A stretch of DNA of 64,000 nt. Source: Undaria pinnatifida (Eukaryota > Sar > Phaeophyceae > Laminariales > Alariaceae). A program made the position numbers and the translations under genes. The DNA lies in NCBI GenBank assembly GCA_012845835.1, contig JABAKD010000019.1, positions 7,460,994-7,524,993 on the forward strand, read 5' to 3'. The notes beneath the pieces are model-generated. The model had not been told where the DNA came from and searched no databases. It was given only the letters and a program-made list of their open reading frames with translations. Shown piece after piece: positions 44,766 to 56,174 of this stretch; position 1 is the first letter of the stretch, and every line of letters begins with the position of its first letter.

Positions 44766-45538
44766 GGCCAATTATTATGGGAAATATTTAGAGCGATTAT
44801 TTCTCTCTTTAACAGGGATCTCCGACGCCAAAAATAAAAACCATCAACTATGGGACCAGAAATCATCGTTATTTCTGGATTCAGAAATAATCGAGGCCAG
44901 AAATCAGCGGATCTGGTGATTTCTGAGCCCAGAAATAACAGCTCTTCCAACCTCTCAGAACTGGGAGTATATGACTTTTGGATACTACCTCGTACCAAGT
45001 ATCACATGTCACCACTGCCTACTCTGTACCTGGTATGATACCCTACTCTGTACCTGGTATGATACCCTACTCTGTACCTGGAATGATACCCGTCTGCTGT
45101 ACACGTCACCCATCACCCATAACAAATAATCACACACCTACTACAGCACACCGCGTTTGTTGTGTGCGAGACAGAGCTTCGTCCTCACACAAACGCGCAA
45201 GCAGCAGCACCACCATCAAAACCACCACCGCAGCACCACAGCAGCACCACAGCAGCACCACAGCAGCACCACAGCAGCACCACAGCAGCACCACAGCAGC
45301 ACCACAGCAGCAGAGGCGGTGGTGACCTAACGTCGCCGGCCACAGCGTACGTGCCAGATTAAAAAAAAAAAAGGCAAACGGGAAAACAAGACCTACCAAT
45401 TCAAAATAAAACCACTTTCCAAAAACCAGAAGCCATAATGGACGCCACTTATTTCTGATGCAGTTATTTCTGGAGCCTCAAAACTAGAAAAATAATCGCC
45501 AAAAATAATTGCTCAATTTTTTCCACAATAGTAGGTCC
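44766..45538 (+). mobile_element. non-autonomous TIR element, family H, copy 1
   Basis: Imperfect ~35 bp ends: GGCCAATTATTATGGGAAAT at the left; TTTTTTCCACAATAGTAGGTCC at the right. The 5' half has several short hairpins built from ATTTCTG...CAGAAAT. The middle has a CACAGCAG array (45233-45312), and the 3' half has CCTAACGTCGCCGG and AACAAGACCTACCAATTC. Copies 2 and 3 are at 53232-53773 (reversed) and 53774-55558. No long conserved frame. Confidence 0.7.
45233..45312 (+). repeat. 11 bp tandem array
   Basis: Unit CAGCACCACAG repeated about seven times. The 11 bp period gives all three frames in turn and so a 33 bp (11-residue) repeat in any open frame; not a protein. Confidence 0.9.
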
Positions 45539-45559
45539 AAAACTCGAGCCTGCAATTAT

Positions 45560-46640
45560 GTCGACTGCCAAATTTTTAGTGCAGTGCTATCGCGTACCAC
45601 TAACACTCTATCTACCAGATAGCAACAAGTAGCAGCATCATAATACCATTCGAGGAATTGAATTACGAAGGGAGCGACACCATGTTTCACGCCTAGAATA
45701 CCGTCAGCAAGTAAGTCTCTCCAAGATCAGACTATTCACACAGACAGTCGGTCTGCGAGCATCGGATCTAGATACTATTATGCATGGTGTAGCAGAAGCT
45801 GGCTCAGTGCGCGCCTTCCAGTCGCTAGGTAGAGAACATGCCGCATACATGGCCACCCCCTTGCTGGCCCTGGATGCTTGGTTGAAAGCCATTTCTAAGG
45901 ACATTTTCTTGGCAAGTTTCTTGCCAATTTGGCAAGTTTTAGGAAATTTGGACTTGCCAAATAGCAAAAAACTTGCCAAAGTTAGTTTTGGATATTTCCG
46001 TTCTGCTTCGTTGGCAAGTTTTTGGAAAGTGAGATTTGCCATTTCATTTGCCATTTTAGCCAATAACGCCAGCGCAAGGTTGTCCAAACCAGACCACCCC
46101 ACGACGCCCGATGCTAGACTTGCTCTAACTTCTTTAGTAGCGGGAGGTACGTAGGATACACGGTGTCATTGGCAGCAGCCACAATAGGGCTGGCGACACT
46201 GGCCGTGAGGCCCGCGTGCATGCCACATGGGCGTCGTTTTGAGCGGGTGCTAATCACAAGCAAACAGCAGCCGCCCCAGCTTTTCGCAGGCGAATTTGAC
46301 CGGGCTGGAAGGACTGCCAACCTCTGAGGTACATGGGCTGTGCCTGGAGTCATTTCTGCGCCAGCATTTACTCCATAGAGAGCATCGGCGTGCCGTTGGC
46401 TCCCTGCTGCTACTGCTGTGAGGGGTTTGAATAAAATCTGGGGCGTTATGATGACAAAACGAGCCAAATGTCCAAAACCTTGCCAAATGCGCAGTGTTTC
46501 GCGTTAGAAAGTTTTGCCGTGTTTTTGGAAATTGTTGCCAATTTTTTCTTGCTAAAATAGCAAGTTTTTGGAAATTTGGTTTGGTCGTTAGAAACGACTC
46601 TTGGAAACGACTCTGAGTCAAAACATCTACGAGGAAACGC
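45560..46640. repeat. region with dispersed TTGGCAAG / CTTGCCAA motifs
   Basis: TTGGCAAGTTT, CTTGCCAAA and GCAAGTTTTTGGAAA recur at 45905-46075 and 46470-46585 in both orientations, giving short hairpins. Probably the two ends of a decayed inverted-repeat element. The 132-codon minus frame at 45704-46102 is a result of these repeats. Confidence 0.45.
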
Positions 46641-46649
46641 ACTCGAAAC

Positions 46650-46863
46650 GTCTCTTCGTGGTCAGACTAGAGGGTCAGTCTGCGTGGGCTCGGAATCGGA
46701 TTCACGCAAGAAGCGGCAGAAGTGAGTAGTCCACTGTTAGTCTATATCGATCTCTTGGCATTACTTTACATTCTACACGCGTAGACTATGTGTTGTACGG
46801 TAACGGTATTGAATCGAACAAGTCGAAGTGCTGCCGTGCCCTACCCGGTGCGGAGCCCTTGTA
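46650..46863 (+). repeat. hairpin-terminus family copy, hairpin deleted
   Basis: Body matches 590-860 (GGGCTCGGAATCGGATTCAC, GTTAGTCTATATCGA, GGCATTACTTTACAT, TACCCGG), ending CGGAGCCCTTGTA (46851-46863) with the hairpin missing. Confidence 0.6.
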
Positions 46864-46869
46864 GTCCTG

Positions 46870-47560
46870 ATGTTTGCACTTGTAATCGTAAGAAATTCCT
46901 GTACTGCTGCTTTAACACGATCTCTGTGCACAGATGACTACCCCGAGCGGGCATTTCAACAAGTGAGCGAGTATGGCTACTGCTGTAGCACCCTGCGTAG
47001 GTACCGAGCGCAATAGGTCTAGGCTGCATCAGGAATCTCTCTACTCTCTACAGCCACCGACATACCAGCAGGCTGCAGCGCAGGTTGAACATTTGAAAGT
47101 CACTTCAGAGTATTGTGTCATCCGCATCCTCAAGCAGAAACATTTCGGATTCTCACCTCTGATTGCTTGAACTGATTCAAATCCACTACAGTGCGTATCG
47201 CCCGTACGGGGGGTTTGAAAGTCATGTTGCTGAAGATGTGGAAAAGCACTGCTACCACTCCTGCAGGCCGACCTCTGGACCTTGGACCACATGACCACAC
47301 GCACAGAACAAAACGCGCACCCGGTGCCCCGATATGTACATTTTATAAAAAATTGTACAACTCCCTGGACCTGGAACCAACAGGATAGCAGGATACGATA
47401 TTTTGAGCGATATTTGTGCTGGTGTGAAGCTCTGCGTTGGTTAGGACCGCATTACCCTTCTTCCCATATGATCGCTGTGGTGGGATAGGGAAGGCGCCGG
47501 GAAACGCAAGCGCGCAAGAGGCATTGCTTAACCGCACCGTGCAATATTTGCCGTCAACTC
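46870..47560. other. no exon recognised upstream of the kinase
   Basis: May contain 5' exons or the promoter of the kinase gene. Frames such as 46973-47170 (YQQAAAQVEHLKVTSEYCVI) look coherent but I cannot connect them by splice sites. Confidence 0.3.
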
Positions 47561-47577
47561 GAAACACAGGGGCACAG

Positions 47578-48190
47578 AGAGTGAGCAGAAGAAGGGCGAG
47601 AGGTACAAGGAAACCCGTGCGGCAGGGTTGGCCACTATGGTGGAGGAAGCAGGTCTGCAATTACCCGACTTCGAGGAGAGCGACTTCTACGTGGAGCAAG
47701 AGCAAGTGAGACCCAGTACAACCGATAGGGGTTCGTTCTTCATTTGATGATGTGGGACGATTGTGATGTCTGAAATTCAAGCACAACGTTGGAAACCATC
47801 ACTATTAATAGGCAGGGGCGATGCGATACGCGGTACGTGTAGCTCGTCCTATATTTATACCTGGAAGTTACGGTTACTTTGCTGTACGACTGCTCTGTAC
47901 TGGACTGGTGCTGGCGTGTGACTTGCAGAAGACGTTTGCTGTGCGACGGGAGGGGTGTATGAACATGTTCGCCGTACTGCTGTATGCCCGCGTCTTGTCT
48001 TGCTGCAGGTGACGATCGGGCCTGCTGTTGGCGAGGGGGCCTTCTCCACAGTGTACATAGGGAAGTACTTCGGGGATGTGGTTGCCGTGAAGAAACAAAC
48101 ACGGCAGGGGCGAGACTTGGAAAAGTATCTCCTGCGGGAGCTGTCGGTGCTGAAGTATATTCGGCACCAGAATATGCTGGAGTACATCGG
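47578..48190 (+). CDS. protein kinase gene, two exons covering the N-lobe (partial)
   Basis: Exon a runs to 47705 and ends VEEAGLQLPDFEESDFYVEQ, then EQ/GTGAGA; it contains ATG 47637 and stays open upstream to an acceptor-like CACAG near 47570-47577, so the true start may lie further 5'. Exon b is 48009-48190 after acceptor TCTTGCTGCAG. Both join in phase 0 and the intron is 303 bp. Exon b encodes the start of a protein kinase domain: glycine loop GEGAFSTVYIGKY, ATP-anchoring Lys in VVAVKKQ, the alpha-C Glu in LLRELSVLKYI, then RHQNMLEYIG. It ends in phase 2 at donor GTGAGA (48191). The FGD-VAVKK spacing resembles TKL-type kinases, but the class is uncertain. I find no exon with the HRD or DFG motifs downstream, so the gene is either much longer, interrupted by repeats, or truncated. 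Confidence 0.8.
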
Positions 48191-48383
48191 GTGAGACATA
48201 CCAGGTATTAATAGTGCGAGTGCTCTAGATATTAATCACCTCATACCAGTATACCGAGCATATACTCCTGTCATAGACCAGATCATATCATGCTCCTGCG
48301 TACCTTTGAGGCCAACGACCTGCTATTAATACCTCGTAAAAGTACGAATCATATCCATATCCTCCTGTCAAACGTATCGTAAT

Positions 48384-48545
48384 TACAAGGGCTCCGCTCC
48401 GCGGGCGGCTGACGCCGCCCGCTTCGCTCGCGCAAGGAAGAATACAACTAAAACATGTAAAGGGGGCAGAAAGAAGAGGCCCATGACTTGGTGCGACTAC
48501 GTAGCGAATTGATAATACCAAGAGCTGCTTGTGGAGAGCTATTAA
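48384..48545 (-). repeat. hairpin-terminus family copy within kinase intron
   Basis: TACAAGGGCTCCGCTCC, perfect 9 bp hairpin GCGGGCGGC-TGAC-GCCGCCCGC (48401-48422), then CAGAAAGAAGAGGC and ACCAAGAGCTGCTTGTG. Matches the reverse complement of 56690-56821. It begins about 190 bp after the kinase donor. Confidence 0.65.
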
Positions 48546-48599
48546 TAGTGGCCCTGTGCTGTACACTCTGCTGTGTGCTTGTTGGCGATATCACGCTCT

Positions 48600-49920
48600 G
48601 ATCGGCAGTATGTGTAATTTGCGGGGGGGGGGGGACAGGGACCGAGAGAACAATCAACCGAAGAAATCAAGAAGACGAGTACACAACACTTACGTCCCGG
48701 TACCTGGTACCTGGTACTTCGCCTCGTAAACCTGGTACTGCTGTATGTTCGAAAGAAAGCACAGCACAGCACGAAACTGCACCGCACCGCAAGGCAAGGC
48801 ACCGCACGGTGCTGCGCTGCTGAGCTATATAGATATAGTTACTTTTATATCTCTGCTGAAAGCGCTCGGTTGGTGCGCGAGCAATTTTTCAGTAGCGGCG
48901 CATATCTAAAAATTATTTAAAAAAAAAAAAAGATTTCCAAGTATTTTCCGGACGTTTCTGCCCGGGGCTGCGGAGGTACCCCTAGTATCGTAGCTGATGA
49001 GACGTGATGGCGTCCTGGTCTTGGCGGCGCACTGCGGTGAGGGCGCTTTCTGCGTGTGCTACGCAAACACAAGCGTCACAGTCCGAGTTGGAGCTGCTTA
49101 TTGCGCATGTCATACCATATCTGGTGTCAGATTACACGTGTCCCCGTGCCGCTTTCCATCGCCGCTTCTCTGTGCTCTGTGTCGTGTGTAACCTCTGCTG
49201 TGTGGGCTTTCGGTGGTGTTTATCAACAAATTTGCTGTGAAGGCACTATTTCGCCCTGACGGACGTCCGTAACTCTCCTTACAAAAGTTAGCATGTCCAA
49301 GTCTTCGTATACATTGACGGGTCAACACTTCTTCGGAAGTCCGTCGTCAACAGATATTTGGTGTGTAAAAAAGTGCTACGAGTACGAGTATCAGGTGCGG
49401 GCATGTATGTCGAGCGCTGCCGCTGCCACTGCCGCTGTTGCTGCTGCTGCCGCTGCTACTACCCGAGTCAACTACATACTGCAACTGTTTTGGGATAGCC
49501 GACGAGTCCGCCACCCTGTCTACTTCTGGTGCTCATGCCAAGCTCGCAACAGGGACACGATGGTACCCGTTTTCTCCCATCTTCTGTATGCAAAATCAAG
49601 AACACTGCTCTAGTGGTCCCTATATAGTGCTGTTTGAGTAGTGCTGGTTACCCATTATAGTGCCTGTTAAAAACCTTAGCAAAGTTGGAGTATTGGGAAT
49701 ATGCGGAGTAACGCAGGCATTTCCCGCTGGTACTATATATATTGCACACTTCTACTTTCCAGTTTCTGGACAAGCCGTGGTCACAGGTGTCGTCCCTTCT
49801 TCCCCCCGGTTCTTGCCTTCAATTTTTATCGCGCATAGGGTTCAGCAATCCCACTGCTCGTCGATTTTTCATTGAGTGTTGCTAACTCGCGCTCTCTCGC
49901 GCTTTCCGCAAGTCGATTTG
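48600..49920. other. no gene recognised; expected position of missing kinase exons
   Basis: Includes a G run (48624-48633), a GCACGGCAC-type patch (48766-48830) and a (GCC/GCT) run (49415-49460). No kinase motifs were found in any plus frame. Confidence 0.4.
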
Positions 49921-49939
49921 TGCACAAGAAAAAGTCCCC

Positions 49940-50042
49940 ACGAATTTATACGAGTATGCACTCGGGGGGATTTGAACTCACGAAACTGACCTATACCAGG
50001 CTCGAGGATAACCTGATACGCCACCCGGGCGACCGGTGGGCC
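49940..50042 (-). repeat. tRNA-like sequence or second SINE type
   Basis: On the minus strand: GGTCGCCCGGGTGGCGTATC, AGGTTATCC, later GTGAGTTCAAATCCCCCC. TGGCGTATCAGG fits the A box with one mismatch and GAGTTCAAATCC fits the B box, with the right separation. I could not pair a convincing 7 bp acceptor stem, so it is more likely tRNA-derived than a functional tRNA. Confidence 0.5.
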
Positions 50043-50153
50043 ACGACGATTCAAGTTAAAAAAAAGCCACACGAACCGACGAAAACAGCGACACGAACCG
50101 ATGAACCTTCGTGCTCCGATGTTGAGGAAATGTTGCCTATCCCCGCCAATCTT

Positions 50154-51214
50154 TCAGTAGGGGTGCACGGGGCCAAGAAAAAGAAAAGGAAAATAATTTC
50201 GGGGGTCTACTGGCGAGTCTGCCACCAGAACGAAGTGTCACGTGGTTTTTCGACGGTCTACAGCAGTACTACGAACGACTTCCGATACACCCACCGAAGC
50301 ACGGACTACCGGCCAATTACGCGATCGATAGCTGGCCGTGGTTGTCACGTGTCTCTGTGTTGGGGGCCCCTGTGCCCTGCCTCTTGCTCGGTCTTGTTTA
50401 TGTAAAATCTGCGGTGTGCTCGATGGTCTCACGGCAGCAGCACACCAGAACGTCCGCTCGTACGACGTATCATTTTACAGGAAATGTAATATTCTTTTGT
50501 TCATCAATATGAACATAAAACGGTCGTTTTATATTGGACAGAGTGATGCGAGTACCACTAAACTTGTCAACGGCACTCGTACTGCACTTTGAGCTATCTG
50601 CTGTGGTTCTGGTTGCTACTAGTTGCTGCAGTATGTGCTAGAAGTTTCGCCCTTCGGCTACTGCTGCAACACCTGCTGTTGTGTGTTTGCCAATGGCGTC
50701 AGTTGGCGTTCATGCTCGTCGTGCATACTGCTGTTCTCACCCCGTTCGTACTGGTTTCCTTGTACCTCAACCGTACGACGACGAGCTAATACAGAAGGAA
50801 GGTGACATGAAATGTCATGGACAATGGCCACATAAAAGCGAGCACAGCGGAATAGTTCGCTGCGGGTCAACCGCACTCGTTCATGCCTACAGCAGAGGCT
50901 GCCTGAGTGTCAGCGGCCGTGCTAAAGCCAGCGCCAAAGGCCGAAGAGACGGCTCTACCTGCTTGGTTTTGTCTCGAGATTATGTTACGTGAAAATATCA
51001 TCATGATTTGGGAGTTACTTTGTCACGAAACGCCTTCCCGTCGGTAATTTGTGTCACGAAGTTGTTGGATATCGTCGGTAATTTGTGTCACGTTTTTGTA
51101 TGATCATGATTTGGGAGTTACTTTGTCACGAAACGTCTTGCCGTCGGTAATTTGTGTCACGAAGTTGTTGGATATCGTCGGTGATTTGTGTCACGTTTTT
51201 GGTGAACCCACACT
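50154..51214 (+). mobile_element. non-autonomous TIR element, family G, copy 2
   Basis: Aligns with 32616-33552. Near its 3' end a ~104 bp block (TTTGTCACGAAACGYCTTSC, GTCGGTAATTTGTGTCACG) is present twice in tandem (about 51012-51100 and 51117-51205), against one copy in the other element. Confidence 0.65.
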
Positions 51215-51219
51215 AAAAA

Positions 51220-53225
51220 ATTGCCTTTTCCCCTGGCATCTCCGGGAGTCCCACTTCGACACCGCCTCCGTGCATTACTTGCGGAACGGTTCAGCTTTTC
51301 TTTGATTTCTTGCTCCGCCTTATTATTTTTGTTTTTGCTCGTTTTGCCAGTTGTTTGTTGACTTTTCAGCTGCTTCCTGCAAATTTGGTTTTTCTGCCAA
51401 CACAATTTTGAACTTTTTCGCGATTTTTTCTTCCTTTTTGTGTAGTAGAGATACAAGGTTCCCCTTCGGGATGCGGGTAACGTGAAATCCCGGGGGCGTC
51501 GCAAGGCAAAAAGGGAGACACCGGTAGCACGCGTATAAATATTTTTCCACCTGTAATGGTGTTACGCGTACAAACATAGATAAACCAAACTGCTCTTCTT
51601 AGAGGAAACGTGTGGCATGAGCTAGTAGTGCCTTGCTCCAAAAAGAGAGTAGTATTCAGCGGGAAGAGTGCGATAGCGATGGTTGCACGTTGTACTGATG
51701 TACGCGCAAACGAATTGTTTGTGGTCAGGGGATGCTGTGTACATTACGTGGAATAGTGCTCGTTGCTATATATTACGTCACATGTGTTTGCACTTGGTAA
51801 TGGATAGGGTTGACCAGCTAATGTCAGTCGCTCTTGGATGTTGTACAATAATTAATTGGTTGGCGGCAACAAGTTATTTCAATATGTGTGGCGTACGTGG
51901 CAGGATTTTCCATGAGTTGGAGGTAGTGTTCAACGCTTTGGTACTGTGTTTGAGGGGAACCGAAACCTTGTACTCCTCTTTCATCCCCGTAGAAAGTAGA
52001 GCTAGATCGATAGTGTTCCCGCCTGACCCCGCCACTACTTGATGTATGTGGTCAGAACTGTATGTGCGTATAATATGTATGTACGATAATAGCAACAGAC
52101 CTAGAACCGATCCACCCAGCCAATCAGATGGCGTCCTGGGCGCGTGGCGAACGCTGAAATAGAACTGTACCCGATTTTGGCCACAGCAGCACCGTGTATA
52201 TACCTGATTTTGGCTATCGTTAATAAGGAGTTACGATATATCCTTGAACCCTACCCATGGTTCCACTCTGCCCAAATATGTTTTTTTGGCCTGGTCAAGA
52301 CTCGCATGCATGCTGCGCTCGCGATGCCTGCCACCCTCGCCGCGCTCGGCGCCATCTTCCAAGCTTTCCCCGCTCTATGTCCCTGTGAGCCCCATCTCCC
52401 GCGCGGAGAAATGCAAGCCGTGCCCTGTGGCGCTCGTTGCAACACTCGGCTGCTCCCAGCCTCTATACCTCCCAGCCTCCTCCTGCTGGCATCGCTCTGT
52501 CGGGAAATATAATTGCGGCATATGTCTTTTGTTCAAGTAAAAACTGTCCTTACATTCGGACACGTCTAGTTACCCAGCAAGAGAAAAATAAACAACCGGG
52601 TCAACCACGTCCACAGACACTTTCGCTCCTGCCTCGACAAGCGGCCGCCCTCGCGACGGGAGAGCGCAGGCCGGTTTACCCTTGTTTGCACCCATGCCCA
52701 CGCACCCACGTCGAGATCCGGGGCCGAAACGGCCCAGGGCGGCGCCCCCCCAAACCCCACACAAATCCGATCCACATGTGTACTGCTGCTACTGCTGCTG
52801 TATGTTGCTGCTACTACTGATATTGTGCTGCTGCTGAGGTTAATTTAGTCCGGGCGGTTGCTGCTACTGCTGCCGTGCTGCTGCTGAGGTTCGTTGAGTA
52901 GCGGGACATTTTTTTACGAACAAAACAACAACGATGAACAAAAAATTGTAAAAGTTTATCAATATATCAAAATTTGAAAACAATTTGGGGTGTTCCAAGT
53001 GACCTGCTCGTCTCAGGGAGGCGGAAGGCAATCCCTTGCCAAATAGAGCCAGCTAAGCGACGTTTAATGCGCCGAGCGCCGCCACAGAGCTTGGCCGAGA
53101 TCCAGACATGCTTCATAATGTCCCATGGCAGGCTAGCTTGCCCCGCGACCGAAAATGCGAGAAGAAACACCTGGCCGCCGGAGAGCAGCGGGCCAAAAAA
53201 AACGAAGACCATATTTTACATTTAA
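51220..53225. other. no gene recognised
   Basis: Mixed low-complexity DNA with several CTG runs (52781-52896). Frames up to 127 codons overlap on both strands without a family signature. Confidence 0.4.
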
Positions 53226-53231
53226 TATTTT

Positions 53232-53773
53232 TGTAGTTTGGAGGCTCCAGAAGCAACTGCATGAGAAATAAGGAGCGTCCATTATAGCTTGGGATTTTTG
53301 GAAAGTGGGTTTATATTGAATTGGTAGGTCTTGTTTTTCCGTTTGCTTTTTTTTTTAAATCTGGCACGTACACTGTCGCCGGCGACGTTAGGTCAGGTCA
53401 CCACCGCCTCTGCTGCTGTCTCTGCTGCTGTGCTGCTGCTGTGCTGCTGCTGTGGTGGTTTTGATGGTGCTGCTGCTGCTGTCGCGTTTGTGTGAGGACG
53501 AAGCTCTGTCTCGCACACAACAAGCGCGGTGTGCTGTAGTAGGTGTGTTTGTGATTATTTGTTATGGGTGATGGGTGACGTGTGCAGCCGACAGGTATCA
53601 TACGAGTACCAGGTACAGAGTAGGCAATGGTGACATGTGATACTTGGTACGAGGTAGTATCCACAAGTCAAATAATCCCAGTTCTGAGAGGAGGGAAGAG
53701 CTGTTATTTCTGGGCTCAGAAATCACCAGATCCGCTGATTATGGCCTCGAATATTTCTGAACCCAGAAATGAG
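53232..53773 (-). mobile_element. family H, copy 2, reversed and 5'-truncated
   Basis: Reverse complement of the 3' two-thirds of family H, from TTTGGAGGCTCCAGAA through CCGGCGACGTTAGGTCA and a CTG array to the ATTTCTG/CAGAAAT hairpins, where it meets copy 3 head to head at about 53774. Confidence 0.7.
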
Positions 53774-54613
53774 ACCGACTATTATGGGAAATATTTTCAG
53801 CGATTATTTCTCTCTTTAACGGAGATCTCCGACGCCAAAAATAAAAACCATCCACTATGGGACCAGAAATCATCGTCATTTCTGGGTTCAGAAATAAACG
53901 AGGCCAGAAATCAGCGTATCTGGTTATTTATGAGCCCAGAAATAACAGCTCTTCCAACCTCTCAGAACTGGGATTATTTGACTATTGGATACTACCTCGT
54001 ACCAAGTATGTCACCACTGCCTATACTGTACCTGGTATGATACCTGTCTGCTGTATAAGTCGCCCATCACCCACAGCAAAGAATCAGAAACACACCTACG
54101 ACAGCATGCCGCGCTTGTTGTGTGCGAGACAGAGCTTCGTCCTCACACAAACGCGACAGCAGCAGCAGCACCACCATCGAAACCACAGGCACACCACACC
54201 AGCGCCACAGCAGCAGCATAGCAGCAGCATAGCAGCAGTACCTGGTATGATACCTGTCTGCTGTGTACGTCACCATCACCCACAACAAAGAATCACAAAC
54301 ACACCTACGACAGCATACCGCGCTTGTGTACGAGACAGAGCTTAGTCCTCACACAAACGCGACAGCAGCAGCAACACCCCCATCGAAACCACCACAGGCA
54401 CACCACACCAGCACCACACCAGCACCACACCAGCAGCACAGCAGCAGAGACAGCAGCAGAGGCGGTGGTGACCTAACGTCGCCGGCGACAGTGTACGTGC
54501 CAGATTTCAAAAATAAAGGCAAACGGCAAAACAAGACCTACCAATTCAATATAAAACCACTTTCCAAAAATCAGACGCCAAAATGGACGCCCCTTATTTC
54601 TGATGCAGTTATT

Positions 54614-55488
54614 CGAGCGAAGCGAGTTTCTAATCTACGCCTGGGCCTCGAAATATAGGCTCCCATGAAAAAAAAATAGTTTGCGTACGTGTCTTCGACT
54701 AAACTTGATTTTAGTGTGGGATCATTTGATTTTAGACTGCAGGTGGAGGCAGACCACCACGGAGCAACAAAACACACACAGTAGACCACACACAGCAGAC
54801 CACACGGGCAAAAACAGCAGCCCACACCGCTCACACAGCCGGCACACAGCGCTCACACAGCGGGCAGCACACAGACAACGGGCGCAGCGGGCGACAATAG
54901 TGGCCAGCGGAGAGCGGGCATGGAGAGTGTGTGCCCGCTAGGGGTGTGTCCGCTGAGTGTATCTGCTGCTGTCTCGTGGTGAGAGTAGGCCATCATGGAG
55001 AGACGTCCGTTGGGGGCGATTGATCCACACTCGGTCCGTGCGCCAACGCCAGAAGGGCGACAGCAGACACGGCGGAGGGGCTTGAGAGGGATCTCTACCT
55101 AGCTAAGGGAGCCAAGGTCATGCTCACGAAGAACCTGTACCAACAAGTTGGCTAAAAGACTAGCGGACCTCATGGTAGAGCCAATGAGTTTCGACAGGAT
55201 AGGCAAGCTTGGAAACTCCGACACCATGAAGGCTAGGTTGCGGGAGGAGGTTAGGCTGGTGAACTTAGCACAAAGCACGCGGGGTAGGTACACAGGCATG
55301 GGCGTCTTCAACGCCGTCGCGGCCAACTAATGACCACATCAATTGCAATACAACAAAGGTCACATCGGCTCTATTCCACCTGTGGTGCCCCTCGCAATCA
55401 CACGAACCAATGGCCCGTGGACGCACACATCTGACGACAGTTACATCTATCAGCTGTCGCTCGTTTTAGCGACAGCTATTGTATATTT
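54614..55488 (+). mobile_element. Helitron/Helentron-like insertion inside family H
   Basis: 875 bp absent from the same place in copy 1, where the empty site GCAGTTATTTCTGG is intact (45464-45477). The insertion falls between two T residues and makes no target duplication. A perfect 10 bp hairpin, AGCTGTCGCT / AGCGACAGCT with a 6 nt loop (55452-55477), lies 11 nt before the 3' edge. It carries PIF1-type helicase remnants (55080-55330). A T/T target, no duplication, a 3' subterminal hairpin and a helicase relative are the marks of Helentron-like rolling-circle elements. No Rep domain is present. Confidence 0.55.
55080..55330 (+). pseudogene. PIF1-type helicase C-terminus, internally deleted
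   Basis: Two fragments in collinear order. The first (about 55083-55150) reads LAKGAKVMLTKNLYQQVG, the conserved block before the last helicase motifs in PIF1-like proteins. The second, in another frame (55148-55330), reads LADLMVEPMSFDRI, then ARLREEVRLVNLAQSTRGRY, the typical tail after the VALSRV motif. The stretch between them, normally over 100 residues with the last helicase motifs, is missing, so this is a dead copy. It lies inside the 875 bp insertion. Confidence 0.6.
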
Positions 55489-55839
55489 TCTGGAGGCTCA
55501 AAACTACAAAAATAATCGCCAGAAACAATCGCTCAAAGTTTTTCCATAATAGTAGGCCTAACGATGATTTCTGATCCCACGATGGATGGTTTTTATTTTT
55601 GGCGTCGGAGATCCCTGTTGAAGAGAGAAATTATCGCTCTAAACATTTGCCGTAAGGGTCGGTCTAAGTTGAACTTCCTACCATTTGCCGCTAATTTGCC
55701 GCCTGCGCATGACTTGCGGAACGGTCAAACTTTTTTTATTTCCACCATGTGTTTTGTACTTGGACAAAGTTTCACCATATATCAGCTGAGATCTTGGCTT
55801 GGCTCATCATCTCAACCCAGCTCCGCCCAGCACCCCACC

Positions 55840-56170
55840 GCAGCTCTATAGCTCAGCAGCGTAGCGTCGTGCAGTGCCGTGCCCTGTGATGCCCTGCCGT
55901 GCCCTGCAGCTCAGCAGCGCTAGCTCAGCAGAGCGCAGCGCCGTGCGGTGCCGTGCTTTGCCGTGCTGCGTGCTTTGCTGTACTTTTACTAGTTCGGACA
56001 TGCCAGTAACATTCCAAATATCATACGACGTACGCGTACTATTGATACCACACCAGATTCGTACATATTACGTTGTTGGATCACAAACAATGCACCTCCA
56101 GCTCAGGTCAGCCCGGCAATATATAGCTCAGCAGCGCAACGTAGCGCAGCACAGTGCGGTGCTGTGTCGT
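55840..56170 (-). repeat. GCACGGCAC / GAGCTGAGCT low-complexity family, reversed
   Basis: Runs of GCCGTGC, GCGGTGC and AGCTCAGCAGCG at 55845-55980 and 56110-56175. Forward counterparts at 58800-58945, 59080-59390 and 61685-61805. Confidence 0.7.
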
Positions 56171-56174
56171 GCGG

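Larger units (their letters stand above)
53774..55558 (+). mobile_element. family H, copy 3, interrupted by an 875 bp insertion
   Basis: Begins GACTATTATGGGAAATATT, follows copy 1 to GATGCAGTTATT (54613), then resumes at TCTGGAGGCTCAAAACTA-type text (55489) and ends CATAATAGTAGGCC. The middle (about 54150-54480) is a further tandem duplication of the internal AGACAGAGCTT-GTCCTCACAC and CAGCAG block. After its end, 55560-55655 is a reversed fragment of the family H 5' part. Confidence 0.7.

Noticed and set aside
45130-45362. Gln/His/Ser repeat proteins around the CAGCAG array
   Set aside because: The 11 bp array reads in all frames; typical repeat artefact.
45704-46102. 132-codon minus-strand frame with LANEAERKYPKLTL
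   Set aside because: Built on the dispersed TTGGCAAG motifs; both strands are open over the same interval.
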